Part shown: positions 23,881-32,470 of the stretch, in pieces
Numbering within the stretch: position 1 is the first letter of the stretch
How the letters are laid out: each line of letters begins with the position of its first letter
Source of the DNA: Akkermansia muciniphila
GTDB taxonomy: Bacteria; Verrucomicrobiota; Verrucomicrobiia; Limisphaerales; BJHT01
Direction of reading: 5' to 3'
Assembly: GCA_945861535.1 (NCBI GenBank)
Contig: CAMAUZ010000017.1
Location: 1 to 64,000, forward strand
DNA: 64,000 bases
Notes under the pieces: generated by a model
Databases searched by the model: none
What the model was told of the DNA's origin: nothing
Seen by the model: only the letters and a program-made list of their open reading frames with translations
Made by a program: the position numbers and the translations under genes

Positions 23881-26800
23881 CTGAGATAGAGAAATTCCTT
23901 CAGATTGAAAAGAGCGTGGGCGAAGTCTTGCCAGGCTAGCTTCTCGTCGCCGGCGTTGAGGGTGGCTTGGTGGGTGAGGAATTGTTGGGCGCGGGTGAGT
24001 TCGGCGTCGGTGGCGGGGCGGGAGAGGGCGGTGGCGTAGAGCCAGCGGAGGCGGGCGTGGATGTCTCCGGGTTGGGCGAGGGCGCGGCGGGCGAAGTGGC
24101 CGGCTTGTTCGAGGACGAAGGGATCGTTGAGCAGGGTGAGGCTTTGGGCGGGGACGTTGGTGGGTTCGCGGCGGCCGGCGGGCGAGACGGGCTTGGGCTG
24201 GTCGAAGGCGAGCAGGAAGGGCACGGGATGGTTGCGGCGGACCTCGAGGTAGAGACTGCGGCGGCCGCGGCCGTCGAGCGGACCGTTGACAGGGGAGTAG
24301 TCATCGCGCTGGCCGGGCGGGACGGGGATGGGGATGCTGGGTCCGTAGAGGGTGCGGTCGAGCTGGCCGCTGGCCGCGAGGATCGAGTCGCGGAGGGATT
24401 CGGCGTCCAAACGGCGGGGGGAGGGGGGAAAGTAATTAGTAATTAGTGATAAGTAATTAGTAGGGGGTGGGGGATTGGTAACATCAGTAGAAGCTGGGAC
24501 GGTGGGGGACTGAGAGGGTAACTGATTGCCGGTGGCTTCCGGGTTCCTACTAATTACTAATAACTTATTACTAATTACTTTTTCCTCCCTAAACGCCGCG
24601 CTTGAAACCATGAGTCGCAGCATCGCCTTCAGCGACCATCCGCGCGCGGGCAGTTCGGTGGCGAGCCAGTCGAGGAGTTCGGGGTGACTTGGGGTTTCGC
24701 CGAGGCGGCCAAAGTTGTCGGTGGTGGGGACGAGGCCGGTGCCGAAGGCGTGTTGCCAGAGGCGGTTGACGATGACGCGGGTGAGGAGCGGGCTGGCGAG
24801 GAGGTCTTCGGCGAGTTCGCGGCGGCCGCTGCCGGGGGTGTGATAGGTGGGGTTGGGTTTGAGGACGCGGAGGAATTGGCGCGGGATGATCTCGCCGGGT
24901 TGGTGGGGATTGCCGCGAGGGTAGAGGGGTTCGTCGAAGCCGGGAGCCTCGTCGGTGACGGCGACGACGCGTTGGGGGACGGGGATGCGGGCTTCGAGTT
25001 CGCGGTAGCGGGTGAGGAGGGTGGTGAGTTTCGTGGTGGAGGGATTGGTAGCGAGCGCGGAGGCGGGCGGGAGTTGGTTGGCGAGGAGGCCGAGGCGGAG
25101 GAGGTGGTTGAGGAAATGGGCTTGGGTGTCGTCGCAGCGGGCTTGGTCGAAGGCGGTGATGGCGCGGCGGGTGGCGGCGGTGAGGGCGGTGCCGAGATTG
25201 GGGCGGGTGGGCGCGGGGGGGGCGTTGGTGTTGTCGGTGGGAAGGGGGGTGAGGCTGGCGGCGGACTGGATGGCGAGGGTGAGTTCGTCGGGCAGGGCAG
25301 GGGGTTCAGGGAGGGTTTCGCCGTTGTGGAAAATGACGCGGATTATTCCGGCGGCGGAGCGGCCGTCGGTGGGGAGTTTGGTGACATCGCGGACGATGCC
25401 GAGGTAGGGGAAGTCGTCGCGAGGAGTTAGTTCAAGATAGGCCCGGCGGTCGCGCCAGGTGTCGCGGATGGTGAGCGTGACCCAGCGGACGTTGGTGCGG
25501 TCGGTGAGCTTGGGAGTGACTTGGGAGAAGAGGAGGGAGTCGCCCTGGAAGTTTTCGATGACGAGGCGGAGACGGGCGTTGTTGTCACCCGTGACGAGGG
25601 CGCTGATGAAGCGGTTGGTGATGGTGAAGTTGGGGGAGCGCAGGGTGCCGGGATGTTTGTCGGAGATAAGATGAGAGTAGCGGCCGGCGGGATAGATAGC
25701 GGAGAGAATGGGGGAGCCGGTCGTGGTGAGGGAGAAATCGCCAGCGGGAGTGTGGCGGGTGAAGCCGCCGGTGGTGAACCAGGCGTTGTCGGAGGCGGTG
25801 GAGAAGTCGGCGTAGGTATTGGAGCGCCGAGCATCGCTCGGCAGGGGCGCGGCATTGGGTTCGTGCCGAGCAATGCTCGGCGCTCCGGTGCGCAGGGTTT
25901 TCAGGAGCGGGGCGAGCGGGGATTTGTTTGTCTCGGCGATTGCGAAGGCGGAGCGCCAGCGGGTGATTTCCGGTTCGTAGCCGCCGACGTGAGGAGGCGG
26001 ATTCCCGAGTGAGTTTGTCTCCCCCATCCGCCTCCTCACGTCGGCGGCTACCAAGATCGCGGCGGGCCAGTGTTCGATTTGTTGCTTCCAGGTTTCGGCG
26101 AGGCTGGTGCGGATTTCGGTTTTCAGCGCGGTCAGTTCCGCGTCTGCGGCGTGGAGTTTTTCCGGGGCGTCAAGGACGCGCATGGTGGTGCGGGTGCTGG
26201 CGAGGATGCTGTAGAGGCCGTGGAAATCGCGCTGGGAGATGGGGTCGAATTTGTGGTCATGGCACCGGGCGCAGGAGACGGTGAGGCCGAGGAAGGCTTT
26301 GCTGAGCGCGTCGATCTGGCTGTCCACGACGATGACCTCCTCGCCTTTGACATCGACGGGGGTTTGGTTGAATTCGACGAGTCGCCACCAGGCGGTGGCG
26401 AGGAGGGATTCGTTGAGAGCGAGTGAGTTGTTCCAGCGCGGCTTCGGAAGAAGGTCGCCGGCGATGTGTTCGCGGACGAACTGGTCGAAGGGGAGGTCGG
26501 CGTTGAAGGCGCGGATGAGATAGTCGCGGTACCGCCAGGCGTGCGGGAGCCACGCGTCGTGCTCGGTGCCGTGGGTGTCGGCGTAGCGGACGACATCCAT
26601 CCAGTGGCGCGCCCAGCGTTCGCCGAAGTGCGGCGAGGCGAAGAGGCGGTCGAGGAGGGTTTGGAATTTGGAATGGCGAATTTCGAGTGACGAATTGGGG
26701 GAGTAATCGGCGGCGAAGGCTTCGACTTCGGCCGGGGTGGGTGGGAGGCCGAGGAGCGTGAAATAGAGGCGGCGGATGAGGGTGCGTGCGTCGGCTTCGG

Positions 26801-27062
26801 GGGCGAGGGCGGCGGGGTTGGCAGGGAGTTTGGCGAAGAGGAAGGCGTCGATGGGGTTCGTGGAGGAGAGGCTGCTGCGGCGGGGTGGCGTGGGGACGCC
26901 GGGGCGCTGGATGGGTTGGAAGGACCAGTGGGGCGCGGCGGGTGCGGCGGGGGATTGGGTGGCGACGGCGAGGAGGAGAGAAAAGATGAGAAAGGAAAAT
27001 TTCGGATCGAGAAATTCCGGTTTCATTTTTCTGCCCCGCATTTTTCTACCCGCCGGTTTCAT
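23877..27062 (-). CDS. PSD1 family protein (DUF1549 + DUF1553), module 2, with four repeat inserts
   Basis: About 1061 residues (starts at 27062, 27041 or 27026 are all in frame; the last gives MKPEFLDPKFSFLIF). A signal peptide is followed directly by DUF1549 (PSCyt2) with haem motif 'CARCHDHKFDP' near residue 263; no PSCyt1 domain is present. A variable middle is followed by DUF1553 ('TRVIVNRLWQHAFGTGLVP', 'LAFDQPKPVSPAGRRE'). Four palindromic repeats sit in frame within the gene at 26663-26703, 25977-26051, 25821-25886 and 24431-24580 and encode surplus peptides (NSSLEIRHSKF, ADVRRRMGETN, SIARHEPNAAPLPSDARRS and a run rich in NYLSLITNYF). All sit between conserved blocks, so the protein probably still folds. 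It lies 11 nt after a DUF1501 gene and is coupled downstream. Confidence 0.92.
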   Translation of the reverse strand: MKPAGRKMRGRKMKPEFLDPKFSFLIFSLLLAVATQSPAAPAAPHWSFQPIQRPGVPTPPRRSSLSSTNPIDAFLFAKLPANPAALAPEADARTLIRRLYFTLLGLPPTPAEVEAFAADYSPNSSLEIRHSKFQTLLDRLFASPHFGERWARHWMDVVRYADTHGTEHDAWLPHAWRYRDYLIRAFNADLPFDQFVREHIAGDLLPKPRWNNSLALNESLLATAWWRLVEFNQTPVDVKGEEVIVVDSQIDALSKAFLGLTVSCARCHDHKFDPISQRDFHGLYSILASTRTTMRVLDAPEKLHAADAELTALKTEIRTSLAETWKQQIEHWPAAILVAADVRRRMGETNSLGNPPPHVGGYEPEITRWRSAFAIAETNKSPLAPLLKTLRTGAPSIARHEPNAAPLPSDARRSNTYADFSTASDNAWFTTGGFTRHTPAGDFSLTTTGSPILSAIYPAGRYSHLISDKHPGTLRSPNFTITNRFISALVTGDNNARLRLVIENFQGDSLLFSQVTPKLTDRTNVRWVTLTIRDTWRDRRAYLELTPRDDFPYLGIVRDVTKLPTDGRSAAGIIRVIFHNGETLPEPPALPDELTLAIQSAASLTPLPTDNTNAPPAPTRPNLGTALTAATRRAITAFDQARCDDTQAHFLNHLLRLGLLANQLPPASALATNPSTTKLTTLLTRYRELEARIPVPQRVVAVTDEAPGFDEPLYPRGNPHQPGEIIPRQFLRVLKPNPTYHTPGSGRRELAEDLLASPLLTRVIVNRLWQHAFGTGLVPTTDNFGRLGETPSHPELLDWLATELPARGWSLKAMLRLMVSSAAFREEKVISNKLLVISRNPEATGNQLPSQSPTVPASTDVTNPPPPTNYLSLITNYFPPSPRRLDAESLRDSILAASGQLDRTLYGPSIPIPVPPGQRDDYSPVNGPLDGRGRRSLYLEVRRNHPVPFLLAFDQPKPVSPAGRREPTNVPAQSLTLLNDPFVLEQAGHFARRALAQPGDIHARLRWLYATALSRPATDAELTRAQQFLTHQATLNAGDEKLAWQDFAHALFNLKEFLYLR
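24431..24580. repeat. family D palindromic element inside PSD1 coding sequence
   Basis: A/T-rich arms at 24431-24463 (agtaattagtaattag…) and 24547-24580 (…taattactaataacttatt…) pair over most of their length with a few mismatches. The arms are strikingly AT-rich in a GC-rich gene. They are read in frame as KVISNKLLVIS and NYLSLITNYF-type peptides within the DUF1553 region. Confidence 0.88.
25821..25886. repeat. family C palindromic element inside PSD1 coding sequence
   Basis: Arms at 25821-25843 and 25864-25886 pair at 22 of 23 positions (core gccgagcatcgctcggc). The second copy, with perfect 24-nt arms, is inside the U32 peptidase gene at 42191-42261. Confidence 0.92.
25977..26051. repeat. 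family B palindromic element inside PSD1 coding sequence
   Basis: Arms at 25977-26001 and 26027-26051 are perfectly complementary over 25 nt (core gccgacgtgaggaggcgg). The other copy is in the signal-peptide region of the DUF1549/1553 gene at 35993-36062. Confidence 0.93.
26663..26703. repeat. family A palindromic repeat inside PSD1 coding sequence
   Basis: Reads gaatggcgaatttcgagtga in its centre and encodes NSSLEIRHSKF on the minus strand. It is the partner of the copy in the DUF1501 gene at 23112-23150. Confidence 0.8.
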
Positions 27063-27073
27063 CAGGTTCGGCT

Positions 27074-28474
27074 TCAGGCCAGGACGTTACGTACGACGTG
27101 GCCGAAGACGTCGGTGAGCCGGTAGTCGCGGCCGGCGTGGCGGTAGGTGAGGCGTTCGTGATCGAAGCCCATGAGGTGCAAAATGGTGGCGTGGAAATCG
27201 TGGACGTGGACGGGCTGCTCGACGGCGCGCAGGCCGTGTTCGTCGGTGGCGCCGTGGACGATGCCGCGCTTCACGCCCGCGCCCGCGAGCCACGAGCTGA
27301 AGGCCCACGGATGATGCTCGCGACCCTTCGCGTCCGCAGTGTTGTTGAACGGCGTGCGGCCGAACTCGGTGGTCCACACGACGAGCGTGTCGTCGAGCAT
27401 TCCGCGTTGTTGGAGGTCGCGCAGGAGGGCGGCGATGGGCTGGTCCACGTTTTTGGCGAGGCCCTGGTGGGACATCATGTCGCCGTGTGCGTCCCAGTTG
27501 CCGGACGAGCCGGTGTCGATGAGTTCGACAAAGCGCACGCCGCGTTCCACGAGGCGGCGCGCGGCGAGACATTGCCAGCCGAAGCCGGTGGTTTGACCGC
27601 GTTGCAGGCCGTAGCTCGCGAGCGTCGCCGGGTTTTCTGATTTGAAATCGAAGGCATCGGGCACGGCCATCTGCATGCCGAACGCGGTCTCGAAGGAACG
27701 GAGGCGCGCGGCGAGCAGCGGGTCGGCGTCGCGCGGGACGAGGTGGGTTTCGTTCAACGAATGCAGCGCGGCGAGTTCGAGCGCCTGTCGGCCGGCGGGC
27801 GTGCGCGGCGCGATGTTGGCGATCGGCTCGGGGCCGGGCACGACGAGCGTTCCTTGATGTGCGCCGGGGAGGAAGTCGTTCGCATAGACCTGCGTGCCGG
27901 CGTAGGTCTGCTTCGGCGCGATGACCACGAAGGACGGCAGATTGCGGTTCACCGTCCCCAGCCCGTAGCTCACCCACGAGCCGAGGCTCGGCCGCGCGAA
28001 CGCGAACGAGCCAGTGTGCATGCCGAGCGTGGCGTTGTAATGGTTCGAGTGCGACGTGTGCAGCGAGCGGATGAGCGCGAGCTGGTCCACGCAGGTCGCG
28101 ACGTGCGGGAACAGCGTGCTGACCTCGGTGCCGCACCGGCCGTGCGGCGCGAACTCCCACTGCGGGCGCTTGAGAAAAATGCGCTCGTAGCCGGGGCGGT
28201 TTTTGATCTCGGGATGGTCGGCCTTGATCTCCTTGCCGTGATCGCGCGTGAGGGCGGGCTTGGGATCGTAGGTGTCCACGTGCGAGACACCGCCGGTCAT
28301 GAACAGAAAAATCACGCGCTTGGCCTTGGCGGGAAACTGTGCCGGAAGCGGCGCGAGCGGATCACCGCTGTCCGCGAGCAACTGCCGCACGACACCGGGA
28401 AAAAGCAGCGAACCGGCGACGGCGGATTGGAGGAAACTGCGGCGGGGGAAGCGGCGGAGGATCGGCGTCTTCAT
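27074..28474 (-). CDS. Tat-exported DUF1501 protein (module 2, proximal copy)
   Basis: A 466-residue DUF1501 protein heading the four-gene operon. The Tat signal is 'FPRRSFLQ' followed by 'AVAGSLLFPG'. Domain landmarks: 'KRVIFLFMTGGVSHVDTYDPK' region, 'RPSLGSWVSYGLG', 'WDAHGDMMSHQG', 'TTEFGRTPF', 'REHHPWAFSSWLAGAGV', and the closing 'YRHAGRDYRLTDVFGH'. The stop is 11 nt before the PSD1 start. Like its relatives it is probably a metal-dependent extracytoplasmic protein of the alkaline-phosphatase superfamily; the substrate is unknown. Unlike the distal paralogue it carries no repeat insert. Confidence 0.92.
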   Translation of the reverse strand: MKTPILRRFPRRSFLQSAVAGSLLFPGVVRQLLADSGDPLAPLPAQFPAKAKRVIFLFMTGGVSHVDTYDPKPALTRDHGKEIKADHPEIKNRPGYERIFLKRPQWEFAPHGRCGTEVSTLFPHVATCVDQLALIRSLHTSHSNHYNATLGMHTGSFAFARPSLGSWVSYGLGTVNRNLPSFVVIAPKQTYAGTQVYANDFLPGAHQGTLVVPGPEPIANIAPRTPAGRQALELAALHSLNETHLVPRDADPLLAARLRSFETAFGMQMAVPDAFDFKSENPATLASYGLQRGQTTGFGWQCLAARRLVERGVRFVELIDTGSSGNWDAHGDMMSHQGLAKNVDQPIAALLRDLQQRGMLDDTLVVWTTEFGRTPFNNTADAKGREHHPWAFSSWLAGAGVKRGIVHGATDEHGLRAVEQPVHVHDFHATILHLMGFDHERLTYRHAGRDYRLTDVFGHVVRNVLA

Positions 28475-28886
28475 GAATGCGCTCGGTGGGGTTTTGGGTG
28501 GCGCGGGCTTTGGTGCATCGGTGTTAGCGACGGCAGTTAATCACAGCGGAGGATGGGAAGCGAGCGTGAGTGCGCGCGCTGCGTCGTGCGCCGCGGTGGC
28601 GGATTATCACTGACTGCGAGCGGCCGGGGCGTCCGCACATCGCGCATCGGCCTGGGCGGCAAGGCGCGGGAGAATTCCTTCGCCCTCATTCCTTTGCCAA
28701 AAGTTGACGTCCGATTTTCCGCACGCGGCCTTGTGTTTCCAGGCCGAGGCGTCCCTCGAACCCCGTTTCGCTGCCGCTGAAGCGCGGACCAGCCATTATC
28801 CAGAACTGACCCGTTGGCGGATGGAGCAGGGCAATTCCTTTCCCCTCTTTGCGGCTGGTTGCGTTCTTTGCGGCTAATTTCCCCAC
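28475..28886. other. intergenic region with degenerate repeats
   Basis: No gene. It contains a half copy of the family G hairpin near 28673-28698 (cctcattcctttgcc) and a short direct repeat ctttgcggct around 28846 and 28868. The promoter of the module 2 operon must lie near 28475-28560; I see no strong -35/-10 pair. Confidence 0.55.
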
Positions 28887-30185
28887 CTACTTCTTCTCTT
28901 TCGTCACCACCGTCGGAAACGCCTTTGCGAGCTGGCCGGTTTTGATGACCCCGCCTTGCATCACGGCGATAAATTTCGCGCGGTTCTCGAGCACGGCGAT
29001 GTCGGTGACCGGGTTGCCGTCCACGATCAGAACGTCGGCGAGCTTGCCGGGCTCGAGGGTGCCGAATTCGGCGGCGCGGCCCATGATTTCCGCGCCGGTC
29101 TTGGTGGCGCACTTGATGACCTCGAGCGGCGTCAGGCCGACATCTTTCACGAAGAAGGTCAGTTCGCGCGCGTAGTCGCCGTGCGGGTTCCAGCCGAAGC
29201 CGTAGTCGCCGCCCATGCCGAGGCGGCCGCCCGCGCGCAGGATGCGGCGGGCGCTTTCCGCGCCGCCCTCGAGGGTTTCCTGATGGCCGTCGATGACGAC
29301 TTGCGGCAGGCCAAACTCGGGTCCGCGCAGGATGCTGGCCTTCTCGAAATAGAGCGCGGGCACGACCGGCACGTCGCGGGCGAGGAGCAGGTCGAGCGCC
29401 TCGTCGTCCATAAAGGTACCGTGTTCGAGCGTGTCGTAGCCGGCGCGCAACGCGTTCTTGATGCCCTCCGTCGCGCGGCAATGACCGGTGACCTTGAGCT
29501 TGTGATTGTGCGCGGTGGCGACGACGGCGTGCATTTCCTCGAAGGTCATGCAGAGCGTGTGATGGTCGTTGAGGTCGGGTGAGGCGGCGTCGCCGGTCGG
29601 GTAGGTCTTCACCCATTCGATGCCGTCCTTCACGAGCGAACGCACGGCGCGGCGCGCGTCCTCCTGGCCGTTGATGATGAACACCAAGCCCTCCATGCCG
29701 ATTTTGCGAAACTCGGGATTCCAATCCATCAGCCCGCCCGCCGAGCAAATCTCGCGGCCCGAGGTTGCCAGACGCGGGCCGGGAATGAGGTCTTCTTCGA
29801 TCGCCTTCTTCAGCCAGACATCGACGTTGAACAGGCAGCCGCCCGAGCGCGCCGCCGTGTAGCCGCACTCGACGAGCAGGCGCGAATTTACGGAGGCGAG
29901 CAGCGAGACGTATTCGACGGGATACTTGATGTCGAGGTCCTCGAGCGCCGCGATGTTGAAGTAGGTCGCGTGAAAATGCGCCTCGACGAGACCGGGCATG
30001 ATCGTGCCGCCGCGGGCGTCGAGGCGCTGGGCGGCGGGCGGAACGGCGGGCGCCTGCGCGGCGGGGCCGGCGTAGCGGATGCGGCCGTTCTCGACGACGA
30101 GCGCGGCGTCGGGCACGGCGGCCGCGCCCGTGCCGTCGATCAACTGGCCGTGGGTGATGAGTGTGGTGCCGGTGGCGAGTTTCAT
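28887..30185 (-). CDS. imidazolonepropionase-like amidohydrolase
   Basis: A 432-residue metal-dependent amidohydrolase. The small beta domain ('VVENGRIRYAGPAA', closing 'LEPGKLADVLIVDGNPV') sandwiches a TIM barrel. Metal ligands: the strand-1 'VEAHFHATY', a barrel Lys in 'IEWVKTYPTGD', His in 'LKVTGHCRATEG' and 'DTLEHGTFMDD', and the late Asp in 'RLGMGGDYGFG'. The motif set fits the group that includes imidazolonepropionase and prolidase-like hydrolases acting on cyclic amides or dipeptides. No signal peptide, so cytoplasmic. A catabolic role is likely; the substrate is not assignable. Confidence 0.9.
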   Translation of the reverse strand: MKLATGTTLITHGQLIDGTGAAAVPDAALVVENGRIRYAGPAAQAPAVPPAAQRLDARGGTIMPGLVEAHFHATYFNIAALEDLDIKYPVEYVSLLASVNSRLLVECGYTAARSGGCLFNVDVWLKKAIEEDLIPGPRLATSGREICSAGGLMDWNPEFRKIGMEGLVFIINGQEDARRAVRSLVKDGIEWVKTYPTGDAASPDLNDHHTLCMTFEEMHAVVATAHNHKLKVTGHCRATEGIKNALRAGYDTLEHGTFMDDEALDLLLARDVPVVPALYFEKASILRGPEFGLPQVVIDGHQETLEGGAESARRILRAGGRLGMGGDYGFGWNPHGDYARELTFFVKDVGLTPLEVIKCATKTGAEIMGRAAEFGTLEPGKLADVLIVDGNPVTDIAVLENRAKFIAVMQGGVIKTGQLAKAFPTVVTKEKK

Positions 30186-30236
30186 GGCGGGGAGATTTTG
30201 CTTAGCCGTAACTATGCAGTCGGAACGGGACAGAAA

Positions 30237-30363
30237 ACCACAGAGACACGATGAACACAGAGAAGAACGGCCGACGGCAGCGGCTCCGAGAAGTCACCCT
30301 TCAGCGAACGAAGCTTGACCAGTGAGTTCTTGGTTTTCTCTGTGATCATCGTGTCTCTGTGGT
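30237..30363. repeat. long-armed palindromic element
   Basis: Arms at 30237-30264 and 30336-30363 pair at 27 of 28 positions (core cacagagacacgatga). The spacer is 71 nt. It lies between the alpha/beta hydrolase and the amidohydrolase, both on the minus strand. Confidence 0.9.
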
Positions 30364-30395
30364 CAAAAAATTCGGTTCGACTGAATGGTTGCGGC

Positions 30396-31325
30396 TTAGA
30401 GCGAGTTTAGAAACGGATTCACAAGTTCCAGCGTTTGCTGCGGTTGAGTCGCGTGGATGTTATGGCCGATGCCGGGGAGGTCAACGCGCGTGCAATGCGG
30501 GATGACCGCCGTGACGCGTCCGGCCTCGGTCGCGCCCAACATGCCGCCCAGCGCGGGATCGGCGCGCAGCAACAGCGTGGGACAGGCGATACGCGGGAGT
30601 TCGGCGAACCAGTCGAGGCCTTCGAGCCAGCGGCCGGCGAGGAGCGGTGCAAGCACGCGCGGGTCCATTTTCAGCAGGCACTCCGCGCTGAAACGCAGGG
30701 CGGCGAGGTCGCGCATTTCGCTGAACTTCACCACCGCGCCATCGCCCGGCCGCCGCACGGGCAGGTCGGCGAGCGCGAGCGTGAGATCGTCCACGGAGCG
30801 CGGTGTGGTGAGCAGGCGCTGGATGCCGGAGAATTGGAGATGAAACGGCGACTCACTCACCCGCTCGGCGAGCGTGGTCCCGGGCGGATCCTCGAGCACC
30901 AGCGCCCGCACGCGTCGGGGCGCGTGCGCGGCGACCACGGCCGCGACCATTGCCCCGAGCGAGTGGCCGAACACCGCGACCGGCTCGTCACCGAGCAAAT
31001 GCAGGAAACGCACCGCGTCGTCGGCAAAATTGCGGATGAGATATTCCCCGTGGTTGCTGCGCTCGGAAGCACCGTGCCCGCGGAGATCGAGCGCGATGAC
31101 GCGCCAGTGCCGGGTCAGCTCGGGCAGCAATGGCGACCAGTCCTGCCAGCAGCGCGTGACGCCGTGGATCAAGAGCAACGGCGGGCCGTTCGCGGGGCCA
31201 AGGGCGGCGGTGAGGGTGAGATCGCCGAGGTGGAAACGTTCCGCCACCAAGCGCGCCGGCGGCTCCGGTTGGGGAGCGCGGGGGGGATTTTCCGGTGCGG
31301 CGGTGGCTGGCTCCGTGCGTGGCAT
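30396..31325 (-). CDS. alpha/beta hydrolase
   Basis: A 309-residue cytoplasmic alpha/beta hydrolase. Landmarks: oxyanion region 'LLLIHGVTRCWQDW', 'VIALDLRGHGASE', nucleophile elbow 'VFGHSLGAMVAA' (Ser near residue 121), a candidate acid in 'LLLRADPALGG', and the catalytic His in 'DLPGIGHNIHATQP'. A cap segment of ~80 residues lies between the nucleophile and the acid. The first ~25 residues are Pro/Ala-rich and may not be conserved, so the start could be later. The family spans esterases, lactonases and C-C hydrolases. It is followed downstream by a palindromic element and the amidohydrolase. Confidence 0.9.
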   Translation of the reverse strand: MPRTEPATAAPENPPRAPQPEPPARLVAERFHLGDLTLTAALGPANGPPLLLIHGVTRCWQDWSPLLPELTRHWRVIALDLRGHGASERSNHGEYLIRNFADDAVRFLHLLGDEPVAVFGHSLGAMVAAVVAAHAPRRVRALVLEDPPGTTLAERVSESPFHLQFSGIQRLLTTPRSVDDLTLALADLPVRRPGDGAVVKFSEMRDLAALRFSAECLLKMDPRVLAPLLAGRWLEGLDWFAELPRIACPTLLLRADPALGGMLGATEAGRVTAVIPHCTRVDLPGIGHNIHATQPQQTLELVNPFLNSL

Positions 31326-31459
31326 GTGCCGCGCACGGTAGGTAGCCGGATGGGGGCGTCAAGCGGCGGCTGGCGACGTCGGGCGCGACCAAGGGACGCC
31401 CGACTATCTTTTGGGCGCACGGGTTGGCGGCGAACCACGGCGGAAGCGAGCAGTGGCGC

Positions 31460-32467
31460 CTACTTCACAACCGCCGCCGGCACGGTCGCCGGCTTGGCGC
31501 GTGAGTTGGCGACGGCCTGGTGCGCCGTCTCCTGAAGGAAACGCGCGTGGGCCTGGTTGAGGCCCGCGGGCACGAACGCATTTCCCACGACGCTGTCACC
31601 GAAGAGCACCTCGTAGAAAACACACGCGCCCAGATACTCGCCCGCCAGGTTGGCGTGATGCCCGTCGATGCCGAGTTTCGCCGGGCTGTTGGTTTGCTTC
31701 GCGAGCCGCCAGCCTACGTGCAGGGAGTGCGTCTGGTCCGGCACGGTGGTCTGCTCCTTTTTCGTGAAGTCATACTTCGCGTCCGGCTGATAGCCCCACT
31801 TCGGGTCCGTGTCGGCCAAATGGAAGGCGTCGCCGACCGGGATGCGCCGCACGCCCAACTCCGCCGCGATGGTCGTGTAGGCGCTCGTGAGCATCCGATA
31901 CATGTCGGCCTGCGTGGCCGGTTCGCCGGCCTTCGGCGCGGTGACGGCGAAGCGCGGATCGTCGCGGCGATAAGCCCAGGTCTGGTGGATCAGCACCTCG
32001 GCTTTCGGCGCGTGTTGCTTGATGTAGTCGTGAAGCTGCTTCGCGAACGGCCGGTAGGTCGTGACATCGTGACTTTTGATGCTGGCCTGCTGGAGGGTCA
32101 CGAAATCCCACGGCTGCGCGGTCAGCGCCTGTTTCAAACTCAGCTTGTTGTTGTAGAGACCGGCTGCGGCCTTTGGGTCTTTCTCGTGCTGTTCGACCTT
32201 TTCCCAGTGCAGTGACAACGGCGAACCACCGACCACGAGCGGTTGGTGAACGAGGACGTTGCCCGCGCTTTTTGTCAGGTCATTCAGATACCGCGTGGCG
32301 TTTTGGGAGAAACTGTTGCCCACCGTGATCAGGCGCACGGTCTTGGCGGGCTGGGCGTCCGGTGCCAGCGCGGCCTTCGCTGGCGGGGCGTCGGCGGCGG
32401 GGGCGAGATGACCGCAAAGAACGCAAAGCGACGCGAAAAGGAAAGCGAGAAGCCTGGGATGGCGCAT
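31460..32467 (-). CDS. exported DUF4886 (SGNH-type) hydrolase
   Basis: A 335-residue exported protein. The signal peptide covers about residues 1-25 ('LLAFLFASLCVLCGHLAPAA'). The mature part opens with 'VRLITVGNSFSQNATRYL', the DUF4886 version of the SGNH block I nucleophile. 'WDFVTLQQAS' follows, then 'VLIHQTWAYRRDD', and 'GIDGHHANLAGEYLGACVFYE' with the catalytic His. DUF4886 proteins are esterase-like and common in polysaccharide-degrading bacteria, where they may remove acetyl groups. Only 3 nt separate it from the upstream SGNH gene, so the two form one operon. Confidence 0.88.
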   Translation of the reverse strand: MRHPRLLAFLFASLCVLCGHLAPAADAPPAKAALAPDAQPAKTVRLITVGNSFSQNATRYLNDLTKSAGNVLVHQPLVVGGSPLSLHWEKVEQHEKDPKAAAGLYNNKLSLKQALTAQPWDFVTLQQASIKSHDVTTYRPFAKQLHDYIKQHAPKAEVLIHQTWAYRRDDPRFAVTAPKAGEPATQADMYRMLTSAYTTIAAELGVRRIPVGDAFHLADTDPKWGYQPDAKYDFTKKEQTTVPDQTHSLHVGWRLAKQTNSPAKLGIDGHHANLAGEYLGACVFYEVLFGDSVVGNAFVPAGLNQAHARFLQETAHQAVANSRAKPATVPAAVVK

Positions 32468-32470
32468 GGA

